Of a stretch of DNA of 64,000 nt, positions 53,642 through 61,734 are shown in pieces. Location of the stretch: contig NZ_JANUGP010000002.1 in assembly GCF_024753135.1 (NCBI RefSeq), positions 434,001 to 498,000 of the forward strand, written 5' to 3'. The notes below the pieces were generated by a model, which saw only the letters and a program-made list of their open reading frames with translations, was not told the DNA's origin and made no database searches. The position numbers and the translations under genes are program-made. This DNA comes from Streptomyces pyxinicus. Its GTDB lineage: Bacteria > Actinomycetota > Actinomycetes > Streptomycetales > Streptomycetaceae. The stretch's first letter is position 1. Every line of letters begins with the position of its first letter.

Positions 53642-55359
53642 CGCGCACCTCCCCTCGCGGGGGTCAGCTGTCCGCCGGCGAGGCGTCGGTACGTCGTGTC
53701 GCTCTCCATCAGCTCGGCGTGGGTACCGCTGGCACGCAGCCTTCCGTCCTCGATCACGAGGATGCGGTCCGCGCCGATGGTGGTGGAGAGGCGGTGGGCG
53801 ATGGTGAGGACGAGGCACCGCGTGCCGATGTCGGCGATGGCCGAGCGAAGCGCGGTCTCGGAGTCGGAGTCGAGGTGCGCGGTGGCTTCGTCCAGCAGCA
53901 GGACGTCCGGGCGGGCGAGAAGGGCGCGGGCGATGGCGAGGCGCTGGCGTTGCCCGCCGGACAGTCCGGTCCCGCCCTCGCCCAAAGAGGTGTCCAAGCC
54001 GTCCGGCAGTGCGCTGACGACGTCGGTGAGGTGAGCCGCGGCCAGGGCTTCGTCGATGTCGGCGGCAGTGGCGTCAGGGCAGGCGTAGGTGAGGTTCTCT
54101 CTGACGGTTCCGCGCAGCAAGGGCGCGTCCTGCTCGACGAGGCCGATGCGGGATCGCAGTTCGTCCAGGCGTATGGCGCTTATGTCCGCGCCCGACAGGC
54201 GGACCGTTCCCTCGTCGGGCGTCCGGAAGCGCTCGATGAGCTGGAACAGTGTGGTCTTGCCCGACCCGGAAGGACCCACGATCGCGGTGACGCCCGTGGG
54301 CGGAAGCGAGAACGACACCCCTGTCAGGGCAGGCGTGGCGGTGTCACCGTAGGAGAACGTGACACCCTCGAACTCGACGGCGAACGCACCCACGACAGGT
54401 ACAGGAGCCGGGGCGCCCTCGGTGGGCTCTGTCTCGATGTGGGCCAGGTCCTTGACCCGGTCGATCGCGGCGCGTCCCTGCTGGATCTCCCCGAGTGCCA
54501 TGAACAGCATCACGAGAGGGGATACCAGGTAGAAGAGGTACATGATGAACGCGGTGAGGTCCTCGATGGGCAGCGCACCCGTGGCAGTACGGGACATGCC
54601 CCAGGCGATCACCACGGCGAGGGACACCTGGGTGCCCACGTTCATGGCAGGCATCAGCAGGGCCGACAGACGAGTGACACGGATACCGCTGAGCCGCGCG
54701 GCGTCCGCCAGCTCTCCGATCCGTTCGGCTTCGCGCTCTTCGGCGCGGGACGCTTTCACCGTTGTGAGGGCACCCAGGACCCGCAGGAGAGCAGATCCGT
54801 AGTCGCTCGTGTGCTGGCGGTTCGTCACCGCGGCCGCACGCACGGCTCGCGCCAGAGCGAGCCCGATCGCCGAAGCCGCACCGAGGCAGCCGGCGGTGGC
54901 CAGCAGCATGCGCCAGTCGAGCCAGAGCATGACGCCGACGCAGCCGATGACCGTGAATCCAGAAGTGATCATCTGGGATACGGAAGACGACAGTGCGACG
55001 CGCGCCAAGGAGGTGTCACCGAGGGTACGGGTGAAGATGTCGCCGTGTTCGAGCCGGTGGAACGCGCGGATACGGGCGTGCAGGAGACGCCCTGTGAGGG
55101 TGGCCCGCATGTCGAACACCATGTTCTCGCCGGCTCGCCCGATGAGATAGAAGTGCGTGGCCGCCAGCAGCGCGTCCGCGACGAAGAGCCCGGCGAGGAA
55201 CAGGATCGGCCGCGTGGTCGACTCGTCCACGGCCACCGCTTCGATCAGGTCGCCGATGAGCAGGGGCTGTAGAAGCGTCGCGGCCGTCCCGAGCAAGCCC
55301 AGCAGGATGCCCGCGCCGAGCAGGGTGCGGTGGCGGCGGACGACGGCGGAGAGGTTCAC
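53638..55359 (-). CDS. ABC exporter (fused membrane and ATPase domains)
   Basis: A 573-residue type IV (ABCB-like) half transporter. Six transmembrane helices (about 15-300) precede a nucleotide-binding domain with Walker A GPSGSGKTTLF, signature LSGGQRQRLAIARALL, Walker B VLLLDEATAHLD and the H-loop TIAHRLST. No N-terminal peptidase C39 domain is present, so it would not cut the leader itself. It matches the CypT-type exporter role. Its GTG start overlaps the stop of a small membrane protein gene (GTGA), and its end overlaps the flavoenzyme gene. Confidence 0.85.
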   Translation of the reverse strand: MNLSAVVRRHRTLLGAGILLGLLGTAATLLQPLLIGDLIEAVAVDESTTRPILFLAGLFVADALLAATHFYLIGRAGENMVFDMRATLTGRLLHARIRAFHRLEHGDIFTRTLGDTSLARVALSSSVSQMITSGFTVIGCVGVMLWLDWRMLLATAGCLGAASAIGLALARAVRAAAVTNRQHTSDYGSALLRVLGALTTVKASRAEEREAERIGELADAARLSGIRVTRLSALLMPAMNVGTQVSLAVVIAWGMSRTATGALPIEDLTAFIMYLFYLVSPLVMLFMALGEIQQGRAAIDRVKDLAHIETEPTEGAPAPVPVVGAFAVEFEGVTFSYGDTATPALTGVSFSLPPTGVTAIVGPSGSGKTTLFQLIERFRTPDEGTVRLSGADISAIRLDELRSRIGLVEQDAPLLRGTVRENLTYACPDATAADIDEALAAAHLTDVVSALPDGLDTSLGEGGTGLSGGQRQRLAIARALLARPDVLLLDEATAHLDSDSETALRSAIADIGTRCLVLTIAHRLSTTIGADRILVIEDGRLRASGTHAELMESDTTYRRLAGGQLTPARGGAR

Positions 55360-55535
55360 CGCCTGCTCCTGCCGAAGGCGATCGCGACGATCACAGCGAT
55401 GCTGCCTCCGAAGACGAGGCTCTTGGCCCAGCCGGCCCTGGTGAGTTCGCCGCTTTCGCGGAAGACCATCAGCATGACCGGCACGGCGACGACGAAGGCG
55501 ACGACGAAGGACACCACTCGATTGGTTGTCACCAT
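55356..55535 (-). CDS. 59-residue membrane protein of locus B
   Basis: A short gene from ATG 55535 to TGA 55356. The product has two hydrophobic segments: VVSFVVAFVVAVPVMLMVF at about 7-25 and SLVFGGSIAVIVAIAFG at about 39-55, with a charged loop between and a basic end. Its stop overlaps the ABC exporter start, so the two are co-translated. A role in assembly of a membrane complex or immunity is possible but not shown. Confidence 0.7.
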   Translation of the reverse strand: MVTTNRVVSFVVAFVVAVPVMLMVFRESGELTRAGWAKSLVFGGSIAVIVAIAFGRSRR

Positions 55536-55589
55536 GACTCCCTTCCCTGGTTGTGGCGTGGATGCGGGTGGTTGTGGTTCAGTCCCGGC

Positions 55590-56351
55590 TCACGCGTCCT
55601 TCCGATAAGTGGCGAGGAACATCGGATACTGAGAGGTGTACGGCGACAACTGCCAATCGGCGTAGTGGGCTTCGGGAGTGAGGCCGGCCGCGACGGCGTA
55701 GGCGTCGACTTCGTCCGGGGTGGTCAAGCGGGCGAGTTCGCTTCCCACGCGGGTGGTTCCATCGGCTTCGTACCAGACGTGGGAGCACTGCCAGAGATCG
55801 GATCCCGGGGGGAGGGTCGAGTGTGTCTGCAGTCCGGTACCGGGTTCCGGGTACGGGGTGAACAGCGTGGTGCGTGCCAGTCCTTCGTGCATCGCCTCGA
55901 CAGCCGGCCGGTTGCCGGTCTCGATCACCAGACGGCCGTCCGGTACCAGGAGCTCTGCCGCCTGCCGCACGGTCTCTTGCTGGTCCTCCGGGGTCAGGAG
56001 CATGGACAGAATCCCGCAGACGGCGTAGACGAGGGCGTAGCCGCGGTCATCGTGATACGTGCGGATGTCCGCGTGGACACCTGTGACGTCCATGCTTCCC
56101 GGATCGTCGGCCAGCAGCGCCAGCATCTCCGGTGAGGAGTCGAGGCCGACGACACGGCCGACCTTCTGAGAGAGCGGGATGGCGATGCGGCCGGTCCCGA
56201 CGCCGAATTCCAGGGTGCCCTGTCCTGGATCGGGATGAAGGCCGGCGAGCGTCTCCGCCGTGGTGAGGGCGTTGGCGTCCTTGGGAAAGAGGCGGTCGTA
56301 CCAGGTGGCGAACTGCTTGCCGTACCCGATGTCGTCCACGGGGCCATTCAT
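55590..56351 (-). CDS. SAM-dependent methyltransferase, CypM-like role
   Basis: A 253-residue class I methyltransferase. Motif I is LEFGVGTGRIAIPL, motif II VVGLDSSPEML, motif III LLVPDGRLVIETG. The N-terminus (YGKQFATWYDRLFPKDAN) is typical of small-molecule or peptide methyltransferases. In linaridin loci such an enzyme (CypM) dimethylates the N-terminal amine of the core peptide. The ATG at 56351 is confirmed by the typical start of the fold. Confidence 0.8.
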   Translation of the reverse strand: MNGPVDDIGYGKQFATWYDRLFPKDANALTTAETLAGLHPDPGQGTLEFGVGTGRIAIPLSQKVGRVVGLDSSPEMLALLADDPGSMDVTGVHADIRTYHDDRGYALVYAVCGILSMLLTPEDQQETVRQAAELLVPDGRLVIETGNRPAVEAMHEGLARTTLFTPYPEPGTGLQTHSTLPPGSDLWQCSHVWYEADGTTRVGSELARLTTPDEVDAYAVAAGLTPEAHYADWQLSPYTSQYPMFLATYRKDA

Positions 56352-56473
56352 CTGCTGGTTCTCCTTACCAGGCTTCGGGCGGCGGTCGCCCCCGGTCGGG
56401 GGCGCCGGTTCGCGGCGCCCCGCCGGACGGCAGGGCGCCGCGTCATACCGTTGTGGTCGTGCGAGGCCTGTTG

Positions 56474-57058
56474 CTAGGCGACGACCAGGTGCTGCGGCGC
56501 CGGCGTCGTCATCGGCGTGTACGGCGAGACGAAGAGGGTCTCCGGCTGTTCGCCGCGGTCGTGTCCTGCGGCGCGGACCACCGCGAACTGGAATCCCTTC
56601 ACGGCCTCCTCGCCCTGCTTCTCGCGGACGGTACGGCGGATGAACTCGACCAGCAGGTGGTAGGAGGACAGCGTCTGGGCCTGCCGGATCCCGCCTTTCT
56701 GCGCTTCCTGCAGGATGGCGGTGCAGATGTCGAAGACCGCCTTCTCCGGACGGCGGGAGGCGAACCAGAACGCCTGGTACAGCTTCCGGGACGCGATCAT
56801 CTCGATCTCACGCCACTCGCTGGTCTCGCCGTCCAGATCAAGGGTCCGGTAGGTGTAGTGGAAGTCGTGAACCGCCGGGTTCGGGGCGAAAAACTTCCAG
56901 TTCGGCACCATGGAGAAAAGATCTCTGGTGCGAGCACGGTCGAAGACGAGGTGCGGATGCTGCGCGGCCAGTGTCGTCACCAGCATGCCCGCTCCCACCC
57001 ATCGCGCGAGGGAGCCCGGACCGGTGAACGTGTCCTTGAAGAGGGCGACGGGCTTCAT
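56474..57058 (-). CDS. CypL-like membrane-associated protein
   Basis: A 194-residue protein. A weak hydrophobic segment (about 14-32) is followed by MVPNWKFFAPNPAVHDFHYT and YRTLD, a motif also seen in small proteins paired with HTTM (vitamin-K-carboxylase-like) membrane domains; a helical region and a hydrophobic C-terminus follow. Its ATG overlaps the stop of the CypH-like gene. In linaridin clusters the second essential dehydration protein, CypL, has this size and position; the assignment rests on context and layout rather than a known catalytic motif. Confidence 0.6.
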   Translation of the reverse strand: MKPVALFKDTFTGPGSLARWVGAGMLVTTLAAQHPHLVFDRARTRDLFSMVPNWKFFAPNPAVHDFHYTYRTLDLDGETSEWREIEMIASRKLYQAFWFASRRPEKAVFDICTAILQEAQKGGIRQAQTLSSYHLLVEFIRRTVREKQGEEAVKGFQFAVVRAAGHDRGEQPETLFVSPYTPMTTPAPQHLVVA

Positions 57059-58821
57059 CGTTCAGCCCCTCCCTCGTGGGCGGCGACCGTGTCGGCCTCC
57101 TCGCTTCGGCGCTCTGCCGCCGCGAGGAACTCGGCCATGAGCTGAGCCGCCTCATGCGCATAGCGCGCCTCGGTCAGCATCGAGTCGTGATCGGCTCCCT
57201 CGATGACTTCGACCGCAGCCCGTCCGCCGTGGCTTCGATGGGCGCGAGCCAGCTCGTTGTACAGCAGCAACTGCTCGGGGTCCTGGTCCACGGTCTGCTG
57301 CGCGGCGATGATCAGCGCGGGGGTGGTGAGCGGTTCGACGGCCCCCGTGAACTCGGTGAACTCCTTCTCGACGGCCAGCCACTCCCGCTTGCCCGCGGTC
57401 CACAGGCGGGCGTCGGTGTACTGCGCGAACACCTTCTCGCGGTACGCCGCGGGCAGCCTGTCGACCCAGCCGGGCCGGCTCATCAGAACCCCCGTACCCA
57501 GACGGGTATACCGGGCTACATGGGTCAGTGTGACGCGCAGGTCCTTCGCTCCCGCGCGCTGGCGATCGGAGCGCTGCAGTTCCGCCGGGTGCGACGGATC
57601 GAGGTAGACAAGTCCCGCCAACCGGCCCGGTATGCGCTGAGCGAGTCGCCGGATCAGTTCCCCGCCCAGGGAATGACCGACCAGTACGACCTTGCGGTTC
57701 TCCGGTACGACGGCGCGTACCAGGTCTTCCAAGTCGTCGACCGACTCCGCCAACTCGTAGACGGCCTTGGTGTTGCGGCGGCTTCCCGCGTAGCCCGCCC
57801 GTGCGTAGGAGACGACGGCGTGCTCCGAGCCGTGCGCGAACCGTTCGGTGATCCACGCGAAGTGCTCCGAGGTGGAGGCCAGCCCCGCGCAGAACACCAG
57901 GACCGGAGCGTCCGAATCCGGGCCCCCGGTTTCGTACATCAGTTCGTTACCGTGCCGGGTAACGAGCTTCCGAGAGGTCGGCCAGCCTTCCAGAACGACG
58001 GCTCGACGCTGCGCAGCGACGGCAACACTGGCGGCGACACCGACTGCCAGCAGCAGGGCCGCCGCGCGGGCCGCCCGGTCGTCACGTCCCGTGACCGCGG
58101 GGTGGGCCTTGGGCGCCGTGGTGTAGGCGACCATCGGATGCATAGCGGGGAACGCCGTCATGAACCGTCCGAGCCCCATGACGAAGGCGTTGGCCACGTG
58201 AAAACCGCCGGCGGCGGCCAGGAACGGGCGAGTGAGGCGACCACCGGCCACATAGACGAGCGGGAAGAGGCACTCCATGGCCAAGGTCGCGTGCTGAACG
58301 GCCCTGGAGGCCTTCGGGTGACGTTGCGTCAGGCAGTAGATCGGCTCAGAACCATACGTCCGCGTCCGCATCACCCCCGGAAGGGCCGTCCCGTCCCGCC
58401 ATTTGTCCCCCACCAGCTTGACCCAGCCGGAGACGCCATAGGACATGCTCGCCTGCACTCCGATATACCACAGAAGAGCGTCCTGAGTTTGCGGATTCTT
58501 TGCCAGTCGTGCAATACCGGTCACGCTTTGCACCAGATTTGCCACCTGGTCCGACCCGTCGGTCCCATAACGATGGCGAGCTTGCAGAAGACAGCTTGTG
58601 CCGCTCAGGAAAAGGCTTCCAACGCCGCGCCATCGGGAATTTCCTGGCAGGAGCATGCCGACGCTGACCGCAGCTCGCGCCCCATGCAGCGCCAGCGTGG
58701 TTTTCTTTCCGCTGACCCTGTCCGCGACTTTCCGGAGAGCCACGTTCTTGGCCTCCGGAGTCCTTTTCATGATCTCCCAGTCGTTCAGTCCACCGGGATT
58801 CATGTGCCTATGCTGACTCAT
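57055..58821 (-). CDS. CypH-like fusion: multi-span membrane domain plus alpha/beta hydrolase
   Basis: About 588 residues from ATG 58821 (ATG 58803 is also possible); a longer reading from 59142 would run across the precursor 2 end and is rejected. Residues about 30-290 are a membrane domain with several helices, resembling HTTM/DoxX-like proteins (SMSYGVSGWVKLVGDKWRDG). Residues about 310-588 are an alpha/beta hydrolase with the elbow VLVGHSLGGELIRRLA (Ser nucleophile) and C-terminal GADHDSM (His). In linaridins, the protein CypH with just this two-part layout is needed for the Thr-to-dehydrobutyrine change. This is one of the strongest clues to the locus type. Confidence 0.7.
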   Translation of the reverse strand: MSQHRHMNPGGLNDWEIMKRTPEAKNVALRKVADRVSGKKTTLALHGARAAVSVGMLLPGNSRWRGVGSLFLSGTSCLLQARHRYGTDGSDQVANLVQSVTGIARLAKNPQTQDALLWYIGVQASMSYGVSGWVKLVGDKWRDGTALPGVMRTRTYGSEPIYCLTQRHPKASRAVQHATLAMECLFPLVYVAGGRLTRPFLAAAGGFHVANAFVMGLGRFMTAFPAMHPMVAYTTAPKAHPAVTGRDDRAARAAALLLAVGVAASVAVAAQRRAVVLEGWPTSRKLVTRHGNELMYETGGPDSDAPVLVFCAGLASTSEHFAWITERFAHGSEHAVVSYARAGYAGSRRNTKAVYELAESVDDLEDLVRAVVPENRKVVLVGHSLGGELIRRLAQRIPGRLAGLVYLDPSHPAELQRSDRQRAGAKDLRVTLTHVARYTRLGTGVLMSRPGWVDRLPAAYREKVFAQYTDARLWTAGKREWLAVEKEFTEFTGAVEPLTTPALIIAAQQTVDQDPEQLLLYNELARAHRSHGGRAAVEVIEGADHDSMLTEARYAHEAAQLMAEFLAAAERRSEEADTVAAHEGGAER

Positions 58822-58983
58822 GTACTCAAGAGAAGAGGAAAGCGTTGTCAGCGCTACCAGCCTCTCTGATACCCCTAACGCCCTGAGTCGCGAAATCGGC
58901 ACAGGGCCGAAAGCAGCCGAGCTGATCCTTTTAAGGTACCTCAAGATCCCTCCTGACCGGTTAGCGGGTCGGCTAACATGGGA

Positions 58984-59022
58984 AAGCTGTCGGGCCGCGA
59001 TTGGAGCGCGGCCCGACAGCTT
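58984..59022. terminator. strong hairpin between precursor and enzyme genes
   Basis: AAGCTGTCGGGCCGCG (58984-58999) and its exact complement (59007-59022) form a 16-bp stem with a 7-base loop. It lies between the stop of precursor 2 and the first enzyme gene. Such partial terminators raise precursor mRNA over enzyme mRNA in RiPP operons. Confidence 0.8.
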
Positions 59023-59095
59023 CGTCGCACCAGCGGGATTTCTGCCGCAGGTGCCGCTACGGCCTGCGCTCAGCACGCAGGCGTCTGGGTGGGAC

Positions 59096-59290
59096 TCAGC
59101 CGGCCGCGCGCCCGGCCTCGTAGGCACCGACCACCGCGGCACCCGCGGCCAACCCGCCGGCCGCGTAGGGGCACAGCGCCACGACGCTCGGCGTGAAGGC
59201 CACCGGCATCATCCGCACAACCTTGTCGCTCTCCCTCTCGGAAAGAGTCGGCGATGCCGCGTTGCGCGCGCTCTCTGTGATCCGGTTCAT
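59096..59290 (-). CDS. candidate linaridin precursor peptide 2
   Basis: A 64-residue peptide with a strong ribosome binding site (GAGGAGGGGGAG). The leader (about 1-29) is charged and ends in the PVAFTP motif at 29-34, which fits PxxxTP of linaridin precursors. The rest is hydrophobic, Ala/Gly/Val-rich with one Cys (C40 in VVALCPYAAGG) and ends VVGAYEAGRAAG. The last ten positions share the GAY-x2-GR-x2-G frame with peptide 1 at identical residue numbers (55-64). It starts 16 bp after the stop of precursor 1. Confidence 0.75.
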   Translation of the reverse strand: MNRITESARNAASPTLSERESDKVVRMMPVAFTPSVVALCPYAAGGLAAGAAVVGAYEAGRAAG

Positions 59291-59306
59291 CGGGATCTCC
59301 CCCTCC

Positions 59307-59501
59307 TCAGCCGAAGACGCGCCCGGTGACGTACGCGCCGACGGGAATGGTGAATGCCACCGCCGCCGCCGCGATCTTGGCGCCCGCCGGAACGGCGACA
59401 ACTGCGGGGGTGGCCATGATCGGCGTGCCGTTCGCCTTGGCCATTCCCTCCTTGAGAGAGGGCATCTCCTGCGTGTTCATGAAGGCTGCTATCTCAGCCA
59501 C
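59307..59501 (-). CDS. candidate linaridin precursor peptide 1
   Basis: A 64-residue peptide starting with GTG after the excellent ribosome binding site AAAGGAGAG. The leader holds MNTQEMPSLKEGMAKANG; the motif PIMATP at 27-32 fits PxxxTP and is nearly the same as PAMATP that I recall from the cypemycin precursor. Cleavage between M29 and A30 would give a 35-residue core starting ATPAVVAVP, with hydrophobic Ala/Val stretches, three Thr and no Cys, ending PVGAYVTGRVFG. No Cys at the end means no aminovinyl-cysteine, in line with the lack of a CypD decarboxylase gene. Confidence 0.8.
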   Translation of the reverse strand: MAEIAAFMNTQEMPSLKEGMAKANGTPIMATPAVVAVPAGAKIAAAAVAFTIPVGAYVTGRVFG

Positions 59502-59708
59502 GACACTCTCCTTTTCGCCTCAATCCGTTGACTGGATCTTCTCGCAACGAAAAGCAGATCCCCGAGATGCGATTGCCGAAACGACCGGAAGGCGAGTACC
59601 GCTCGGCCGGAAACTCCCATAAGAATGGAAGATTGCCACACATAGCCCCCGTGTCATTACGTCACTGCTTCAGCATGGTGATCACTGATAGCTCCCCGTT
59701 GCGCTCCC

Positions 59709-59739
59709 ACTATAGGAAACCTTTACTCAACGGGGTCAA
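59709..59739 (-). promoter_or_regulatory. possible promoter of the precursor operon
   Basis: On the minus strand TTGACC (59739-59734) and TATAGT (59714-59709) are spaced 19 bp, close to a housekeeping -35/-10 pair. Transcription would start near 59702 and give a leader of about 200 bases before precursor 1, which lies in a lower-GC stretch. Confidence 0.5.
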
Positions 59740-60241
59740 CCGCAAGGCGCGTGACGCACGCCACACTGACTCAAATCAGCTCCAGGGTCTCGACCGCCGC
59801 GCCGTGCGGCAGGGATCCGCACGTGGCCGAAAGGCTTCATCGGCCGCCCACCTCCTGCACACCGCTTGACCAGGGGACCCTTGCCATCACACCCCGAGGG
59901 GCACGCCATCCGTGCATGTCCGGAAAATGGGTTCGAATCAATCCAACCGAGCCCCCCTCGGTCGCCGCGGACGCGGACTTGCGATCATGTTGGCGAAAAT
60001 CAATCGGGTGAAAAGCCCAGGTACCCCCAGGCGGCCTGGGATGCGTTCGCTACGCGCCAGATGGTGCCACCTGGCGTCAACCTGGTGCCACCTCACCACC
60101 ATCGGGCGCGCTTGGCACCATCACAGCACGCGCCAGTTCCCCGCCACTCCCTCTAGGCCAGAGCGCCTCTCGTCCCGGCAGTCTGATGCCCTGCACCAAG
60201 AAGGCTTGCGCATGGTGCCATCGCGGTGCCACTATGGCGTC
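59740..60241. other. intergenic region between locus B and the RHH gene
   Basis: No gene with coding bias is seen. The left part lies upstream of the locus B promoter; the right part (from 60062) carries the GGTGCCA repeats and the promoter of the ribbon-helix-helix gene. Confidence 0.5.
60062..60231. repeat. five GGTGCCA motifs upstream of the RHH gene
   Basis: TGGTGCCA occurs at 60062, 60083 and 60213, its complement TGGCACCA at 60113-60120, and GGTGCCA at 60225. The two outermost copies sit 21 bp apart and the last two 11-12 bp apart, just before the ATG at 60242. This clustering suggests binding sites of the downstream ribbon-helix-helix protein (autoregulation). Confidence 0.75.
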
Positions 60242-60757
60242 ATGGACCTCACCCCCTATGTCGACACCCTCCGCCGCGACCTCGCGGTGGCCGCCGAAGC
60301 CGGCGGGGAGGACGCGCGTGCGCTGGCCGAGCGGCTGACCGCTCCGTTGGAGTCGGCGGCCCGGCTGACGTTGCTCAACGTGCTCTCCGCCGCGATGGAC
60401 GAGATCACCCGTGAACTCGCGCCCGGCTCGGTCGACGTACGGCTGCGGGGGCTGGACCCGGACTTCGTGGTGACGCCCCCACCCGCCGACGAGGCTCCCG
60501 TGCAGGTGGCCGCCGGCCCGCCCGGCGAGACGGCCAAGGCGTTCGCCGAGGGGGATGAGGGCGGCACCGCCCGGGTCAACCTGCGGCTGCCGGCCCACCT
60601 CAAGGCGCGTGCCGAGGAGGCGGCGAACCGGGAGGGGCTGTCGGTCAACGCGTGGCTCGTTCGGGCCGTGTCGGCCGCGGTCGGCACCGGTACGCAGCCG
60701 CGGGCGGCCGAGCGGACCCGCACCATCGGACAGAGCTTCACGGGCTGGGTGCGCTAG
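60242..60757 (+). CDS. HicB/Arc-like ribbon-helix-helix regulator
   Basis: A 171-residue protein. The C-terminal part (about 110-150) is a ribbon-helix-helix: ARVNLRLPAHLKARAEEAAN followed by REGLSVNAWLVRAVSAAV, as in HicB antitoxins and Arc-like repressors. The N-terminal part is helical and unclassified. No HicA toxin gene is adjacent, so a toxin-antitoxin role is doubtful. It starts an apparent operon with the DUF4097 and ABC genes and follows its own repeated sites. Confidence 0.8.
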   Translation: MDLTPYVDTLRRDLAVAAEAGGEDARALAERLTAPLESAARLTLLNVLSAAMDEITRELAPGSVDVRLRGLDPDFVVTPPPADEAPVQVAAGPPGETAKAFAEGDEGGTARVNLRLPAHLKARAEEAANREGLSVNAWLVRAVSAAVGTGTQPRAAERTRTIGQSFTGWVR

Positions 60758-60843
60758 ACGCCCCGTACCCGCGCCCCCTCACTCCACCCACATCACGTCC
60801 CACCAGCGGGGACGATCCCAGGACTCACGAGGACGGTACAGCC

Positions 60844-61686
60844 ATGCCTTCTTTCGACACCCCCGAGCCCATCTCCGTCACGGCCCACGTGGGCGCCGGT
60901 GCCGTCCGGTTCGCCGCCGGCGACCGCGAGCGGACCATCGTGGAGGTACGGCCCCTCGACCCGAAGCGGGACAAGGACGTACGGGCCGCCGAGCAGACCG
61001 AGGTCGTGTTCGACGGTGGCACCCTGACCGTCCGGACGCGGGAGCGGCTGCTCATCGGGCCGTCCGGCTGTGTGGACGTGACGGTCGAACTGCCCACCGG
61101 CTCGCGCGTCGAGGCGACCGGCTCCGCGACCCAGGTGCTCGGCGAGGGCCGCCTCGGCGAGACCCGCGTGAAGACCGCGACCGGCGACGTCCGCCTCGAC
61201 ACCACCGGCCCGCTGAAACTCACCGTGTCGCACGGCTCGGTCACCGTGGACCGGGTCGAGGGCGCGGCGGAGATCACCACCAGCACCGGCAGCGTGCGCG
61301 TCGGCACCGTCGACGGGACCGCCGTACTGAAGAACACCAACGGCACCACGGTCCTCGGCGCCGTCGCCGGCGACCTGCGGGTGAGCGGCAGCAACGGCGG
61401 CATCGACATCGGCCGCACCGAGGCATCGGTCACCGGCACCACGACCAACGGCCATCTGCGGGTCGCCGACGTCGCCCGGGGCGAGGTCCAGTTGGAGACC
61501 TCCAACGGCAACATCGAGATCGGCGTCCGCGCGGGCACCGCCGCCTGGCTCGACGTCAGCTCGCACCACGGGCAGGTCCGCAACACGCTCACCGCGTCCG
61601 GGGCTCCGGAGCGGACCGAGGACACCGTCCAGGTCCGCGCCCGCACCAACTGGGGCAATGTCGACGTCCTCCGTGCCCGCGCCTGA
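60844..61686 (+). CDS. DUF4097 beta-helix-like protein
   Basis: A 280-residue protein of repeated short beta strands (units like TTSTGSVRVGTVDG and KNTNGTTVLGAVAGDLRVSG and SNGNIEIGV), the mark of DUF4097/DUF4098 putative adhesin-like proteins. No signal peptide is seen. Streptomyces often has it beside an ABC exporter and a RHH regulator, as here. The role is unknown; envelope-stress sensing is one idea. Confidence 0.85.
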   Translation: MPSFDTPEPISVTAHVGAGAVRFAAGDRERTIVEVRPLDPKRDKDVRAAEQTEVVFDGGTLTVRTRERLLIGPSGCVDVTVELPTGSRVEATGSATQVLGEGRLGETRVKTATGDVRLDTTGPLKLTVSHGSVTVDRVEGAAEITTSTGSVRVGTVDGTAVLKNTNGTTVLGAVAGDLRVSGSNGGIDIGRTEASVTGTTTNGHLRVADVARGEVQLETSNGNIEIGVRAGTAAWLDVSSHHGQVRNTLTASGAPERTEDTVQVRARTNWGNVDVLRARA

Positions 61687-61734
61687 GGACCCTCTCCACT
61701 CCACTTCCACTTCCGCTTCCGAACGGGGGGCTCC

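Noticed and set aside
58822-59142. Long N-terminal extension of the CypH-like protein
   Set aside because: It would run through the hairpin and the end of precursor 2, and the extra residues look non-coding.
59929-59950. tRNA-like T-loop (GGGTTCGAATC)
   Set aside because: The flanking bases cannot form the T stem and no anticodon or acceptor stem is found around it.
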